In this document: positions 34,302 to 41,893 of the stretch, piece after piece
Layout: each line of letters begins with the position of its first letter
How positions within the stretch are numbered: position 1 is the stretch's first letter
Assembly: GCA_944389025.1 (NCBI GenBank)
Contig: CALXKU010000011.1
Location: forward strand, 20,596 to 84,595
DNA length: 64,000 nt
Direction of reading: 5' to 3'
DNA from: an uncultured Spirochaetaceae bacterium
GTDB taxonomy: Bacteria > Spirochaetota > Spirochaetia > Sphaerochaetales > Sphaerochaetaceae
The notes under the pieces: model-generated
The model's input: only the letters and a program-made list of their open reading frames with translations
Databases searched by the model: none
What the model was told of the DNA's origin: nothing
Position numbers and translations under genes: made by a program

Positions 34302-35587
34302 CAAATTAAGGAGGAGACAACCTCCTTGAATCTGTCACCTCTGTCGAACTCGTTTTCGAAATAGTCATGACTTCCGGAGCCTGGAGCCAGGAGGACTATC
34401 TGCGAGTTGCTTCCCCTCTTTAGCATCTCCTCAGCCTTTCCCTTGGCTGCATGAACAGCATCCGCCATCTCTTCGTATGGCCCCTGATAGCTTATGCCGT
34501 TCTTTTCCAGATATGATATGAGCCTGTCCGTGAATGAGCCAGAAAGGAGTGTTATGCTCGATGCCATCCTGAATGGCACTTTCATGCCTTCCGGATTTAT
34601 CTCACCTCTCTTGTCCGATCCTCCGCAGATAAGATGTATGGATGCCTGTCCTATCGTTCTGATTGTGAATGACACAGCCTCTGGAATCGTCGAGGCGCTG
34701 TCATTGATATATAGGATGCCACCTTTGAATGCGACCTGTTCAATCCTGTTCGGGATTCCCTTGTAGCTTGAGAGAGCTTTCTCGATATCCCTCTTATGAT
34801 AACCAAGGGCCTTGAGAATCTCGTATGCGGACTTCTTCGGTTCCGAATTCCTGTATGGGTTGAAAGAGGTTGGGGCGAATATGGTTTTCTCAGGTTTAGA
34901 TATCATGTTAGCTAGAAAGGAATTCTTTGCTTTCTTATCCACGATAGCTTTCCTGACCCAAGAGCCGAAGACGGAATACGTCTCTTTTTTCTCGGCTTTT
35001 CTCTCATCCGTCTTTCCCGTTATGAGGACGGTATCGAGATTCGGCCATAAACCGTAAAGAGAAGCTGATGTATCTACAATCTGCCAGTTTGTCATTTCCA
35101 TGATGAGATGGCTGTAAGAGTCCTCTCCCTTCTCATTAAGATCCTGAAGGATATTGAAGCCGGACATGCCGATCGAGCCGCACATGACACTCCGCTCTCC
35201 CATGATGTTCAGAGCATGGGTCACAGCCGATGCTATCCCGGTCTTTGATGATCCTCCGACGATGACGATCTTTTTCATCTTTTCCGTTCTTGGATCCTTC
35301 AGAAGAGCTGCAAGGTCGTTCGTCACCTCTCTGGCTGCTTTCAAAACCTTTGATTGTACAGGCACCGATGGAAGCTTTATGACTATGTCATATTCTTTTA
35401 TGTCTTTTGCTAGGATTTCCCCTTTGATTATTTCAACCCCGAGCATCTCGAGCTTATTATAGATATTGGAAAGATTCTCCCTCTTGCCGTTATCGAGCAG
35501 GGAGACTTCATAGCCGAGGCTTCTATAATACTCCGCGGCATCAGAGCCTGAAGCATGCGGTCCAAATCCTAATACGAGTACTTTCAT
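34301..35587 (-). CDS. murD: MurD-like UDP-MurNAc-L-alanine:D-glutamate ligase, divergent
   Basis: 428 residues. The N-terminal UDP-binding Rossmann fold begins KVLVLGFGPHASGSDAA. The central ATPase P-loop reads GGSSKTG instead of the usual GTNGKT, and the usual NITxDHLDRH segment is replaced by LITGKTDERKAEKKETY. The C-terminal domain is recognisable: NDSASTIPEA (for NDSKATN), LICGGSDK (for GGxDK) and LAPGSGSHDYFENEFDRGDRFKEVV, a MurD hallmark. MurD adds D-Glu to the peptidoglycan precursor in the cytoplasm. The active-site changes make catalysis uncertain. TATAAT lies eight bases before the ATG without a ribosome binding site. Confidence 0.75.
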   Translation of the reverse strand: MKVLVLGFGPHASGSDAAEYYRSLGYEVSLLDNGKRENLSNIYNKLEMLGVEIIKGEILAKDIKEYDIVIKLPSVPVQSKVLKAAREVTNDLAALLKDPRTEKMKKIVIVGGSSKTGIASAVTHALNIMGERSVMCGSIGMSGFNILQDLNEKGEDSYSHLIMEMTNWQIVDTSASLYGLWPNLDTVLITGKTDERKAEKKETYSVFGSWVRKAIVDKKAKNSFLANMISKPEKTIFAPTSFNPYRNSEPKKSAYEILKALGYHKRDIEKALSSYKGIPNRIEQVAFKGGILYINDSASTIPEAVSFTIRTIGQASIHLICGGSDKRGEINPEGMKVPFRMASSITLLSGSFTDRLISYLEKNGISYQGPYEEMADAVHAAKGKAEEMLKRGSNSQIVLLAPGSGSHDYFENEFDRGDRFKEVVSSLI

Positions 35588-35627
35588 CCATTTTGATTAT
35601 AGCTTATCTGGCAATCACTTTGACAGG

Positions 35628-36086
35628 TTATTTTTTACTATTTACTATTTTCTTCTCCAGTATGAGCATGTCAGTAAGTCTTTTTCCACACTCATAGATT
35701 GGATGTTCGTAATTCTCTACAAAATGGTTCCTGACCTTTGCGATGGTTTCAAAGCCACAGCTAAGATAGAATTGCAGTGTTGCCGGACTGTCTCCGGTTC
35801 TGACCTTTAGAGTTCTGGCTGATTTCATATAGCGTTCTTCAACAAAGCGTATGAGGGCTTTACCGTAGCCTTTCCTCTGTTCTTGCCTAATTAGCGCGAT
35901 ATTCATGATCTCAGCTACGTTATCTTCAAGATTCACTATGCACTCACCAATCACGTTTCCAGATTTAAGAATGAGGAACATGTCACCCTTGTCGATGTAG
36001 CGTCTGAGCATCTTTTCATCCTCATCTCCAAGTAGGAGAAGGGCCATGTGTTTTTTCCTATCTCCGCTTTCCTTGATTATTTCCAC
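35628..36086 (-). CDS. GNAT-family N-acetyltransferase
   Basis: 152 residues, a single GNAT domain. The acetyl-CoA loop is RQEQRKGYGKALI (QxxGxG-type) near residue 68, and FYLSCGFE closes the fold. Substrate unknown. The start is GTG at 36086, six bases after GATAAT on the minus strand, with no ribosome binding site. It is divergent from the COX24-domain gene. Confidence 0.82.
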   Translation of the reverse strand: MEIIKESGDRKKHMALLLLGDEDEKMLRRYIDKGDMFLILKSGNVIGECIVNLEDNVAEIMNIALIRQEQRKGYGKALIRFVEERYMKSARTLKVRTGDSPATLQFYLSCGFETIAKVRNHFVENYEHPIYECGKRLTDMLILEKKIVNSKK

Positions 36087-36130
36087 AAGTGTATTATCCT
36101 CTCTCTTTCATTCCTTTTACAATATACCTC

Positions 36131-36160
36131 TTGACGCTTGATTGGAATTCTGATGATAAT
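36131..36160 (+). promoter_or_regulatory. Promoter of the COX24-domain gene
   Basis: TTGACG (36131-36136), 18-base spacer, GATAAT (36155-36160), 46 bases before the GTG start. Confidence 0.6.
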
Positions 36161-36205
36161 AGCAAGGTAATTACAACAATATATTGTTTATAAGGAGCTA
36201 GCACC

Positions 36206-36295
36206 GTGCCTTGTGGTAAGAAAAGAAAAAAGCATAAGATTGCGACGCATAAGAGAAAGAAAAGACTGAGAATGAACAGACATAAGAAGAAGTAA
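36206..36295 (+). CDS. Small basic AURKAIP1/COX24-domain protein (bS22/mS38-like)
   Basis: Only 29 residues, start GTG, preceded by AAGGAG at 36192-36197 (eight-base spacing). The product is almost entirely Lys, Arg and His, and includes KKHKIATHKRKKRLRMN followed by RHKKK, which matches the AURKAIP1/COX24 domain. Homologues are small ribosome-associated proteins on the 30S subunit (bacterial counterpart of mitochondrial mS38). Its own promoter and terminator support a real gene. Too short for ordinary gene finders. Confidence 0.88.
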   Translation: MPCGKKRKKHKIATHKRKKRLRMNRHKKK

Positions 36296-36320
36296 TTTCT
36301 CTTGCAATCTGAAAAACGGT

Positions 36321-36350
36321 AAGGGGCTGAATAAATCGGCCCCTTTTTAA
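36321..36350 (+). terminator. Intrinsic terminator of the COX24-domain gene
   Basis: AAGGGGC (36321-36327) pairs with GCCCCTT (36339-36345), followed by TTT. It abuts the 3' end of the opposing lipoprotein gene. Confidence 0.8.
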
Positions 36351-36351
36351 T

Positions 36352-37206
36352 TCATTGGAAGACCAGAGCTGTAGAGCCCATGGAGCCCGGGCTGTCAGAG
36401 TGATAGAGAGCATCGATTCTTTTAACATTTCCATTTCCTTTTAGCTCTATGCTTTGACCTTCCCCAATGAAGGACCCATCCGCATACCAGAAGATGTGAA
36501 TATCATCAGGGGGTACAAAGGGAATGAAATCAAGATACAGTTTCAGATTCTCTTCAATCATTTCCCTCTCTTCGATTCTTATGGTGGCGGAAAGGGGAGG
36601 GGAGCTCAAATCAGTCAAATCAAGAGTGTAATCCACATTTTTAACGTCGAGTTCTATTTTGTAAGCTTGAACATTTGCTTTGTAGTTTATGACTGAATTC
36701 TCCTTTATGCTTCCGCTTTCAATGGTGATTGTAATCCTTCCTTCCTCAAGACCGGAGAGAAAGAAGTAAGCCTTTCCGTCTTCTGCTATAATGCTCTCAT
36801 CCTCACTTTTGTTTCCTTTCTCATCGGTTGCGTATATGCTGATGAGATTGCCAGAGAGCGATTCATCTGTAATAACGGTGAGCTCCATCATACCTTCTTC
36901 TTTTTCAGCTTCGATAGCAACCTCATTAATGCCATGCCTTATCTTAAGGGTTCCTTCATGCTTGTGGTAGCAGTCTCCACTCGAATAGAAACTGACTTCA
37001 AGATCATATATCCCCTCTTCAAGGGATGAGAGGACGATTTCATTCTTATCTGATGTGAAACAGCTCAGATAACCTTCCTTTCCTCTCAGCCTCAGCTCAT
37101 ACTCACCGTAGAAAGGTGATATGCTGATTCTGAGAGTTCCTTTTTCCTGACTACAAGAAACAGATAGGAGCACAAGAAGCAGAGATAAACCAAGGATTCT
37201 TTTCAT
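36352..37206 (-). CDS. Hypothetical lipoprotein with beta-rich repeats
   Basis: 284 residues. Signal peptide MKRILGLSLLLVLLSVSC with lipobox LSVSC (Cys18), so it is lipid-anchored. The remainder is beta-rich and acidic, with repeated patterns such as SSLEEGIYDLEV, SGLEEGRITITIE and a C-terminal IFWYADG segment, suggesting Ig- or carboxypeptidase-regulatory-like sandwich domains (inference). No family is recognised. Probably surface or periplasmic. No clear ribosome binding site beyond AGGAG in GAGGAGAAATAAA. Confidence 0.75.
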   Translation of the reverse strand: MKRILGLSLLLVLLSVSCSQEKGTLRISISPFYGEYELRLRGKEGYLSCFTSDKNEIVLSSLEEGIYDLEVSFYSSGDCYHKHEGTLKIRHGINEVAIEAEKEEGMMELTVITDESLSGNLISIYATDEKGNKSEDESIIAEDGKAYFFLSGLEEGRITITIESGSIKENSVINYKANVQAYKIELDVKNVDYTLDLTDLSSPPLSATIRIEEREMIEENLKLYLDFIPFVPPDDIHIFWYADGSFIGEGQSIELKGNGNVKRIDALYHSDSPGSMGSTALVFQ

Positions 37207-37249
37207 TTTATTTCTCCTCTAATCTTTAACTCTGAAAAGTCACATTTTG

Positions 37250-37278
37250 TTGATTGAAAAAACGTAAAAAGATAAAAT
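37250..37278 (+). promoter_or_regulatory. Promoter of hypothetical gene 37285, leaderless layout
   Basis: TTGATT (37250-37255), 17-base spacer, TAAAAT (37273-37278), six bases to the ATG. Confidence 0.6.
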
Positions 37279-37284
37279 CAGGGC

Positions 37285-37566
37285 ATGGAATATGCAATTG
37301 AGGAGAAAAAGGATAAGACGATCTTACGTGTTTCTGATAGCGTTCCACTCTTTTTCAGGATGAATGATGACAGGGACTACAGGATTAGGGCCTCGGTGGA
37401 TGGCAAAGCCTATTACTTTACCGCTATTTCCACGGATTGTCCGTTTGCTTCTGTAGCCCTCATTCTGCATTCGAATACGAACAAGGGCACGAATTTCACC
37501 ATTGAAATATCATTTGCCAAAGGGCATGAGATTAAGTTTTTGGATTCCACTCAGCATCCCCTCTGA
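37285..37566 (+). CDS. Hypothetical small beta-rich protein
   Basis: 93 residues, no family recognised. Alternating hydrophobic and polar residues suggest a small beta sandwich. No signal peptide or membrane helix. It has a well-spaced promoter directly abutting the start codon and no ribosome binding site. The last 35 bases overlap the 3' end of tcdA on the other strand. Confidence 0.6.
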   Translation: MEYAIEEKKDKTILRVSDSVPLFFRMNDDRDYRIRASVDGKAYYFTAISTDCPFASVALILHSNTNKGTNFTIEISFAKGHEIKFLDSTQHPL

Positions 37567-38317
37567 GCGTATCTTTAGGAAGGAGCTTCGTAAGGGCAAG
37601 ATGGGCAAGAGTCTCTCCGAAAATCGCAGTGACGGTCGGAAGTGAGCCCAGCATGACCCTCTTTCGTCCCCGACGGAGGATCTTGTCATCGAAATCAATC
37701 TCATCATCCTCTTCTGGTGGGATATATTTGAAGTCGACCTTCTCAGGAGAGAAGACGACATCTATTCCACGTCCAATTCCTCTTTTTCTCAGTCCGCTTC
37801 TCACTGATCTTGCAAGTGGACAGCCCCAGCTGTCATAAAGGTCTGCAACCCTAATTAGGGACGGATCCCTTCTAAGTGCTGCACCCATTGACGATATTAC
37901 TTGAATTCCTGAGCGGTATGCACTCTCAAGCAGGGAGATTTTCGGTCCCAGGCTGTCAATCGCATCGATTATGATATCGGCACCGGAGAAAATCTCATCA
38001 TATTTCCCTTCTTCTGCGAATACATCGAGTGCGGTTACGGAGGCCTCAGGATTGATATCCAGTATCCTCTCTTTTGCCACCTCCGTCTTCTTCCTTCCCA
38101 TTGTCGAATGCAGTGCCAGTATCTGGCGGTTTATGTTTGTTTCACTGATGATATCGAAATCCACGATGGTGAATGATCCGATGGCAGAGCGGGCCAGAGC
38201 ATCGAGCGTGAAGCCCCCGACGGCACCAAGGCCGATAAGGGCGACCTTTTTCCTTTTCAGCAGTTCTACATTCTCTCTCCCTATGAAACGTTCTATGCGA
38301 AGAAACTGTCTTTCCAT
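37532..38317 (-). CDS. tcdA: tRNA threonylcarbamoyladenosine dehydratase TcdA (CsdL)
   Basis: 261 residues of the ThiF/E1-like family. ATP-binding motif ALIGLGAVGGFTLDALARSAIG, then DFDIISETNINRQ with the adenylation residues, DAIDSLGPK, and a final LPTVTAIFGETLA. TcdA cyclises t6A to ct6A in tRNAs reading ANN codons. GGAGATATG provides the start signal. It overlaps the TatD-like gene by 25 bases. Confidence 0.9.
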   Translation of the reverse strand: MERQFLRIERFIGRENVELLKRKKVALIGLGAVGGFTLDALARSAIGSFTIVDFDIISETNINRQILALHSTMGRKKTEVAKERILDINPEASVTALDVFAEEGKYDEIFSGADIIIDAIDSLGPKISLLESAYRSGIQVISSMGAALRRDPSLIRVADLYDSWGCPLARSVRSGLRKRGIGRGIDVVFSPEKVDFKYIPPEEDDEIDFDDKILRRGRKRVMLGSLPTVTAIFGETLAHLALTKLLPKDTLRGDAEWNPKT

Positions 38318-38916
38318 ATCTCCTTCCTGATTCTATCAAGCCTTGCTCTCTGGTCCACTCCAGTAAGGCGTTCGGCCTCGTTATAAAGCATCGCGATCGT
38401 CTCTTTCTCCTTGTTCCCAGTTCTCATGTCGCTTTCAAGGAGGAAGTTAAGGCTCAAAAGCCTTGAAATGTCCCGGCATCTGAATGAGCGTGGTGATAAG
38501 GAGATTAGATAACCGGCTCTCTCTATGCTCTTTGCCGTCTCCCAGCTTCCCGTATAGCAATGGAAAAGAGCCCTCCTTACTTTCATTCCTTTAAGCTCTT
38601 TAAGAATGAGCTCCGTGGACTTAACGCTGTGAATCACGGCAAGTCGATCATAGCTTCTTGCAAGAGAAGCCATGAAATAAAAATCCTCCATATCACTTTC
38701 GATGCACCCCTTTATTCGGTCCAAGCCGAATTCTCCGACCATGAGGAAAGGATTCTCCCTTATAAGGGACTCGATCCTATCCCTCTTTATTCCACCCAGC
38801 CATGGAAGGTACCCGATGGATGAGGTGCGTCCGATGGCTACTATTTCATTCTCATTCAGAATGGAGATGAACGCATCGTTATCATCATCTCCTGGATGTG
38901 CATGGAAATCGAACAT
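38293..38916 (-). CDS. TatD-like metal-dependent hydrolase
   Basis: 207 residues, shorter than the usual 260. FDFHAHPGDD at the N-terminus is the metal-binding HxH, VGEFGLD holds the Glu, and VIHSVKS and FHCYTGS supply further His. These are amidohydrolase/TatD features; the family includes 3'-5' DNases and deacylases. ATG at 38916 is placed six bases after TATAAT. An alternative ATG at 38934 has AGGA six bases upstream but would lie before that -10 box. Likely co-transcribed with tcdA. Confidence 0.75.
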   Translation of the reverse strand: MFDFHAHPGDDDNDAFISILNENEIVAIGRTSSIGYLPWLGGIKRDRIESLIRENPFLMVGEFGLDRIKGCIESDMEDFYFMASLARSYDRLAVIHSVKSTELILKELKGMKVRRALFHCYTGSWETAKSIERAGYLISLSPRSFRCRDISRLLSLNFLLESDMRTGNKEKETIAMLYNEAERLTGVDQRARLDRIRKEIWKDSFFA

Positions 38917-38922
38917 GAGCCG

Positions 38923-38928
38923 ATTATA
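38923..38928 (-). promoter_or_regulatory. -10 box of the TatD-like gene, leaderless layout
   Basis: TATAAT on the minus strand, six bases (CGGCTC) before the ATG at 38916. Nearly the same sequence (TATAATCAGCTCATG) starts the CHR pair. Confidence 0.45.
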
Positions 38929-38959
38929 ATACATAAGATTTCCTTTGAATATTCATCGG

Positions 38960-38988
38960 TTGACTTTTGCTTTCTTTTTCTGTAAGTT
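38960..38988 (+). promoter_or_regulatory. Promoter of the mntP riboswitch transcript
   Basis: TTGACT (38960-38965), 17-base spacer, TAAGTT (38983-38988). Transcription would begin near 38995, at the 5' edge of the riboswitch. Confidence 0.6.
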
Positions 38989-38994
38989 CAAAAA

Positions 38995-39105
38995 TCAATA
39001 AGGGAGTAGTCAGCGCTTTATGCGTGACTTGGTCAACAGACTGGATTTTTCCTGGCCAAGACTTAAAAGACGAGACTTATCTGAGTAATCGGGTGGGTCT
39101 TTTTT
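38995..39105 (+). ncRNA. yybP-ykoY manganese riboswitch with terminator
   Basis: The leader opens with AATAAGGGAGTAGTC (39004 on) and contains TCAACAGACTGG and TGGCCAAGAC, resembling the conserved 5' and 3' internal loops of the yybP-ykoY motif. A terminator-like stem (GACTTATCT with GGGTGGGTC, several G-T pairs) precedes seven T at about 39100. Downstream is the Mn exporter MntP, the classic target. Mn2+ binding would prevent termination. Confidence 0.75.
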
Positions 39106-39132
39106 TGTGCCCGCCTTTAAGAGGGAGTTTAA

Positions 39133-39693
39133 ATGGGCATATTTGAAATCATTCTTACAGCTATCGCACTAAGCATGGATGCCTTCGCAGTCAGCATTTG
39201 CAAGGGTCTTTCTACAAGATGTGTTCGCTTGAGACATTCCATCATAACAGGGCTGTATTTCGGTTTTTTCCAGGCTCTGATGCCTGTGCTGGGTTATTTC
39301 CTAGGGATAAATTTTCAAGAGGAGATAGCATCAATAGACCATTGGATCGCTTTCGCTCTTCTCTCCTTTATTGGAATCAGCATGATAAAGGAATCGAGAG
39401 AGGATGGGGAGGGGAACGACAGGTATGATTTCAAAACCATGATCGTCCTTGCAATAGCTACAAGCATAGATGCTCTTGCCGTTGGCATATCGTTTGCATT
39501 GCTTGATGTCGAGATTTTCTCTTCTGCAGCAACTATCGGTCTCATCACATTCGCCTTCAGTGCTGTAGGTGTTAAGCTCGGCTCAAGGCTTGGTGCGAGA
39601 AGCCGTAGTGTCGCGGAGCTCGTAGGTGGGATAATTCTGATTCTTATAGGGCTGAAAATCCTTTTTGAGCATCTCGGCCTATTTTCATTTTGA
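39133..39693 (+). CDS. mntP: Manganese efflux pump MntP
   Basis: 186 residues, six membrane helices. The two halves each carry the DUF204 signature: ALSMDAFAVSI near residue 12 and ATSIDALAVGI near residue 112, with intramembrane Asp for Mn2+ passage. It exports Mn2+ across the inner membrane. GAGGGAG precedes the ATG. The leader carries a Mn riboswitch. Confidence 0.93.
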   Translation: MGIFEIILTAIALSMDAFAVSICKGLSTRCVRLRHSIITGLYFGFFQALMPVLGYFLGINFQEEIASIDHWIAFALLSFIGISMIKESREDGEGNDRYDFKTMIVLAIATSIDALAVGISFALLDVEIFSSAATIGLITFAFSAVGVKLGSRLGARSRSVAELVGGIILILIGLKILFEHLGLFSF

Positions 39694-39716
39694 ATGAAAT
39701 TTCTTGCTTTCTCAAA

Positions 39717-39777
39717 TTGACTTTATGCCTCCTTTAGTGATAGGCTATCATAGCCTCTTTATCCGATGTTATCGGAT
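39717..39777 (+). promoter_or_regulatory. Promoter and double-hairpin leader of the rpsF operon
   Basis: TTGACT (39717-39722), 18-base spacer, TAGGCT (39741-39746). AGGCTATCATAGCCT (39742-39756) and ATCCGATGTTATCGGAT (39761-39777) are perfect inverted repeats. The first overlaps the -10 region; the second would be a hairpin in the mRNA leader and may be the S6:S18 autoregulatory site known for rpsF operons (inference). Confidence 0.5.
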
Positions 39778-39814
39778 CAGAAGATGTGAAAATCTAAGAC
39801 CATAAGGAGGAACC

Positions 39815-40099
39815 ATGATCGCAAATTATGAGTTCACCGTCATCCTCCCCTCAGACGAGGAGAAGATGAAAGACGCTCTTTCATTCGTTAATGGAGAGCT
39901 TCAGAAGGCTGGTGCTACAATCACCAAGCAGGAAGATTTGGGAGTCAAGACACTCGCATATGAAATCGCAAAGCAGAACAAGGGACACTATGTCTATTTC
40001 GAGCTTAGTGCGGATACCCAGAGCATTGTTGTTCTTTCAAGGGCATTCCAGCTCAGCTCACATGTCCTGAAGTTCCTCTTCGTAAACCCGGAAAAATAA
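39815..40099 (+). CDS. rpsF: 30S ribosomal protein S6 (bS6)
   Basis: 94 residues, full family length. It begins MIANYEFTVIL and has the conserved LAYEIAKQNKGHYVYFEL. It binds S18 in the central domain of the small subunit. AAGGAGG precedes the ATG. First gene of rpsF-ssb-rpsR-DUF2232-rplI-dnaB. Confidence 0.95.
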   Translation: MIANYEFTVILPSDEEKMKDALSFVNGELQKAGATITKQEDLGVKTLAYEIAKQNKGHYVYFELSADTQSIVVLSRAFQLSSHVLKFLFVNPEK

Positions 40100-40112
40100 G
40101 TAGGAAGGATTT

Positions 40113-40625
40113 ATGGCAAACGATCTTAACGTTGTCGCCCTCGTTGGACGTCTTGTAAGAGAAGCAGATGTAAGATATTCGAATTCTGGAAGTGCCATGG
40201 TGCGTTTTTCCATTGCTGTTAACCGTAACAGGAAGCAGGGGGATGGTTCATGGACTGAGGAGGCGAACTTCTTCGATTGCCTTTATGCTGGAAAGAGTGC
40301 TGAGAGCGTGAGCCAGTATCTGGATAAAGGCCGCCAGGTTGCTATCCAGGGAGAGCTCAGGCAGAACCGCTGGCAGGATCAGGATGGACAGAGCAGGACA
40401 AGAGTTGAGATATTTGTCAATAATCTTACACTGCTCGGTGGCGGTCAGAGAGACGGTGCATCTCCTGCTCAGTTTTCTAGGCAGGCTAACCCGGGCTACG
40501 GCTCCACTCAAGGGTATGGTAGCTCTAAAGAGAGCTATACGAGGAATGAGGCTAGGAATGTTCCACCTCAGATGCCACTTTCTGATGGACCTGAGGATTT
40601 CCAGGATGATGATATTCCGTTTTAA
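40113..40625 (+). CDS. ssb: Single-stranded DNA-binding protein
   Basis: 170 residues. The OB fold (about 1-110) starts DLNVVALVGRLVREADVRYS and includes FDCLYAGKSAESVSQYLDKGRQVAIQGELRQNRWQD. A Gly/Ser/Gln-rich linker follows, and the acidic tip DDDIPF recruits partner proteins. It protects ssDNA during replication and repair. Conserved position between rpsF and rpsR. Confidence 0.95.
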   Translation: MANDLNVVALVGRLVREADVRYSNSGSAMVRFSIAVNRNRKQGDGSWTEEANFFDCLYAGKSAESVSQYLDKGRQVAIQGELRQNRWQDQDGQSRTRVEIFVNNLTLLGGGQRDGASPAQFSRQANPGYGSTQGYGSSKESYTRNEARNVPPQMPLSDGPEDFQDDDIPF

Positions 40626-40640
40626 TTAGGAGAAAAGAAA

Positions 40641-40922
40641 ATGCGTGAAGATAAAGATTTCAACGAGATGGATAAGAATGCTCTCAAAGATAGGAAGATG
40701 GGAGTAAGGAAGCAGAGCTTCAAGAAGAAGGTCTGCAAGTTCTGCCAGGGCGCTGCTCCTGCAGATTACAAGAACCCAGATGCTCTTAAGCGCTACATCA
40801 CAGAGCGCGGTAAGATCCTGCCTGCACGTATCACCGGTACATGCGCAAAGCATCAGAGAGCTCTTAACAGGGAAATCAAGAGAGCAAGAGTGCTTGCTTA
40901 CCTTCCTTTCGAGAAGAAATAA
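40641..40922 (+). CDS. rpsR: 30S ribosomal protein S18 (bS18)
   Basis: 93 residues. It contains KKKVCKFC near residue 30, [31 protein letters not shown] and the basic C-terminus typical of bS18. The N-terminal 20 residues are charged. Partner of S6 in the 30S platform. AGGAG precedes the ATG. Confidence 0.95.
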   Translation: MREDKDFNEMDKNALKDRKMGVRKQSFKKKVCKFCQGAAPADYKNPDALKRYITERGKILPARITGTCAKHQRALNREIKRARVLAYLPFEKK

Positions 40923-40941
40923 GGTAAGCTAGGAGGAGGAA

Positions 40942-41883
40942 GTGGAAAGAAAATCGGGCCCGATTGTGCTCAGGGATTCTGTTGTAGCCATTGCGGTATC
41001 TTTTCTGTTTTTTTACCTAGGCTTTGCTCAGTTCTTCTTTGTTTTTCCACTTCTTCTCCTCTCTACGCAACTGGGAAAGGGAGTCAGCCTCATCTCAATC
41101 GCTGTTGAGACAGCTCTGGTAGTACTATATGTAGTACTTACCTCGTCCGGTGGGGCTCTTGCGCTTCCTTTCGCATTATTTGAACTTTATATCCCTTTGT
41201 CGCTGTTAGCGGCTGGAGTGATATGGCTGATGACGGAGAAAAAGAGTGCAGGATTGAGATTGCTTTTCTCGATTCTTCCCTCTGCTCTCTTCTTCATCAT
41301 TCTTTATGTGTATCTGGAGCAGGATCCGGCGCTCCTTGAGAACATCATTGGTGTTTACGAGGATGCGTTTGAAGCACTGCTCGGGCCGTTCTTGAATTCC
41401 GAAATGGTCTCCGAGGAGGTGATAGGCTTTGTCTGCCGCATCCTTCTTCTTGTCACCGTTTCCATGATAGTTCCGCTCGTGCTGTGTTTCGTCTGTGTGA
41501 CATGCTTCTCTTATGAGAGCGTGTTACATTCAAGAGAAAGCGATTGGGAGGATAGGGTCGCACGTTTCGAATTGGACGGCCGTGTGATCTGGATCTTTTT
41601 AGCCTTATGGCTCATGATACTTCTCACTCGCTTTGTTTCCATGCCCACTATGGCGGGCATAGCTCTATTCAATGGTGCACTCTCTTTTACCGTATGCTAT
41701 GCGGTTCAGGGCTTTTCTGTCCTCTGCTATAACATGCGTAAAAGGGGAAGGAGAATCAGGAGCTTCTCGTTTCTGATGATTCTGCTTGCCATAGCGCTTT
41801 TCATTCCGGGGATAAACATAGTGATCGTCTTAGCCCTTCCTCTTATCGGAGTGCTTGAGACGTTCATCGAATTAAGAAAATAG
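40942..41883 (+). CDS. DUF2232/YybS-like membrane protein
   Basis: 313 residues, about eight to nine hydrophobic helices, GTG start after AGGAGGAGG. Position between rpsR and rplI is the usual one for DUF2232 (YybS-like) proteins, whose function is unknown. Repeated Leu/Phe-rich helices with a cytoplasmic loop near 200 (HSRESDWEDRVARFE). A transport or membrane-organisation role is possible but not shown. Confidence 0.75.
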   Translation: MERKSGPIVLRDSVVAIAVSFLFFYLGFAQFFFVFPLLLLSTQLGKGVSLISIAVETALVVLYVVLTSSGGALALPFALFELYIPLSLLAAGVIWLMTEKKSAGLRLLFSILPSALFFIILYVYLEQDPALLENIIGVYEDAFEALLGPFLNSEMVSEEVIGFVCRILLLVTVSMIVPLVLCFVCVTCFSYESVLHSRESDWEDRVARFELDGRVIWIFLALWLMILLTRFVSMPTMAGIALFNGALSFTVCYAVQGFSVLCYNMRKRGRRIRSFSFLMILLAIALFIPGINIVIVLALPLIGVLETFIELRK

Positions 41884-41893
41884 GAGAGAAACT

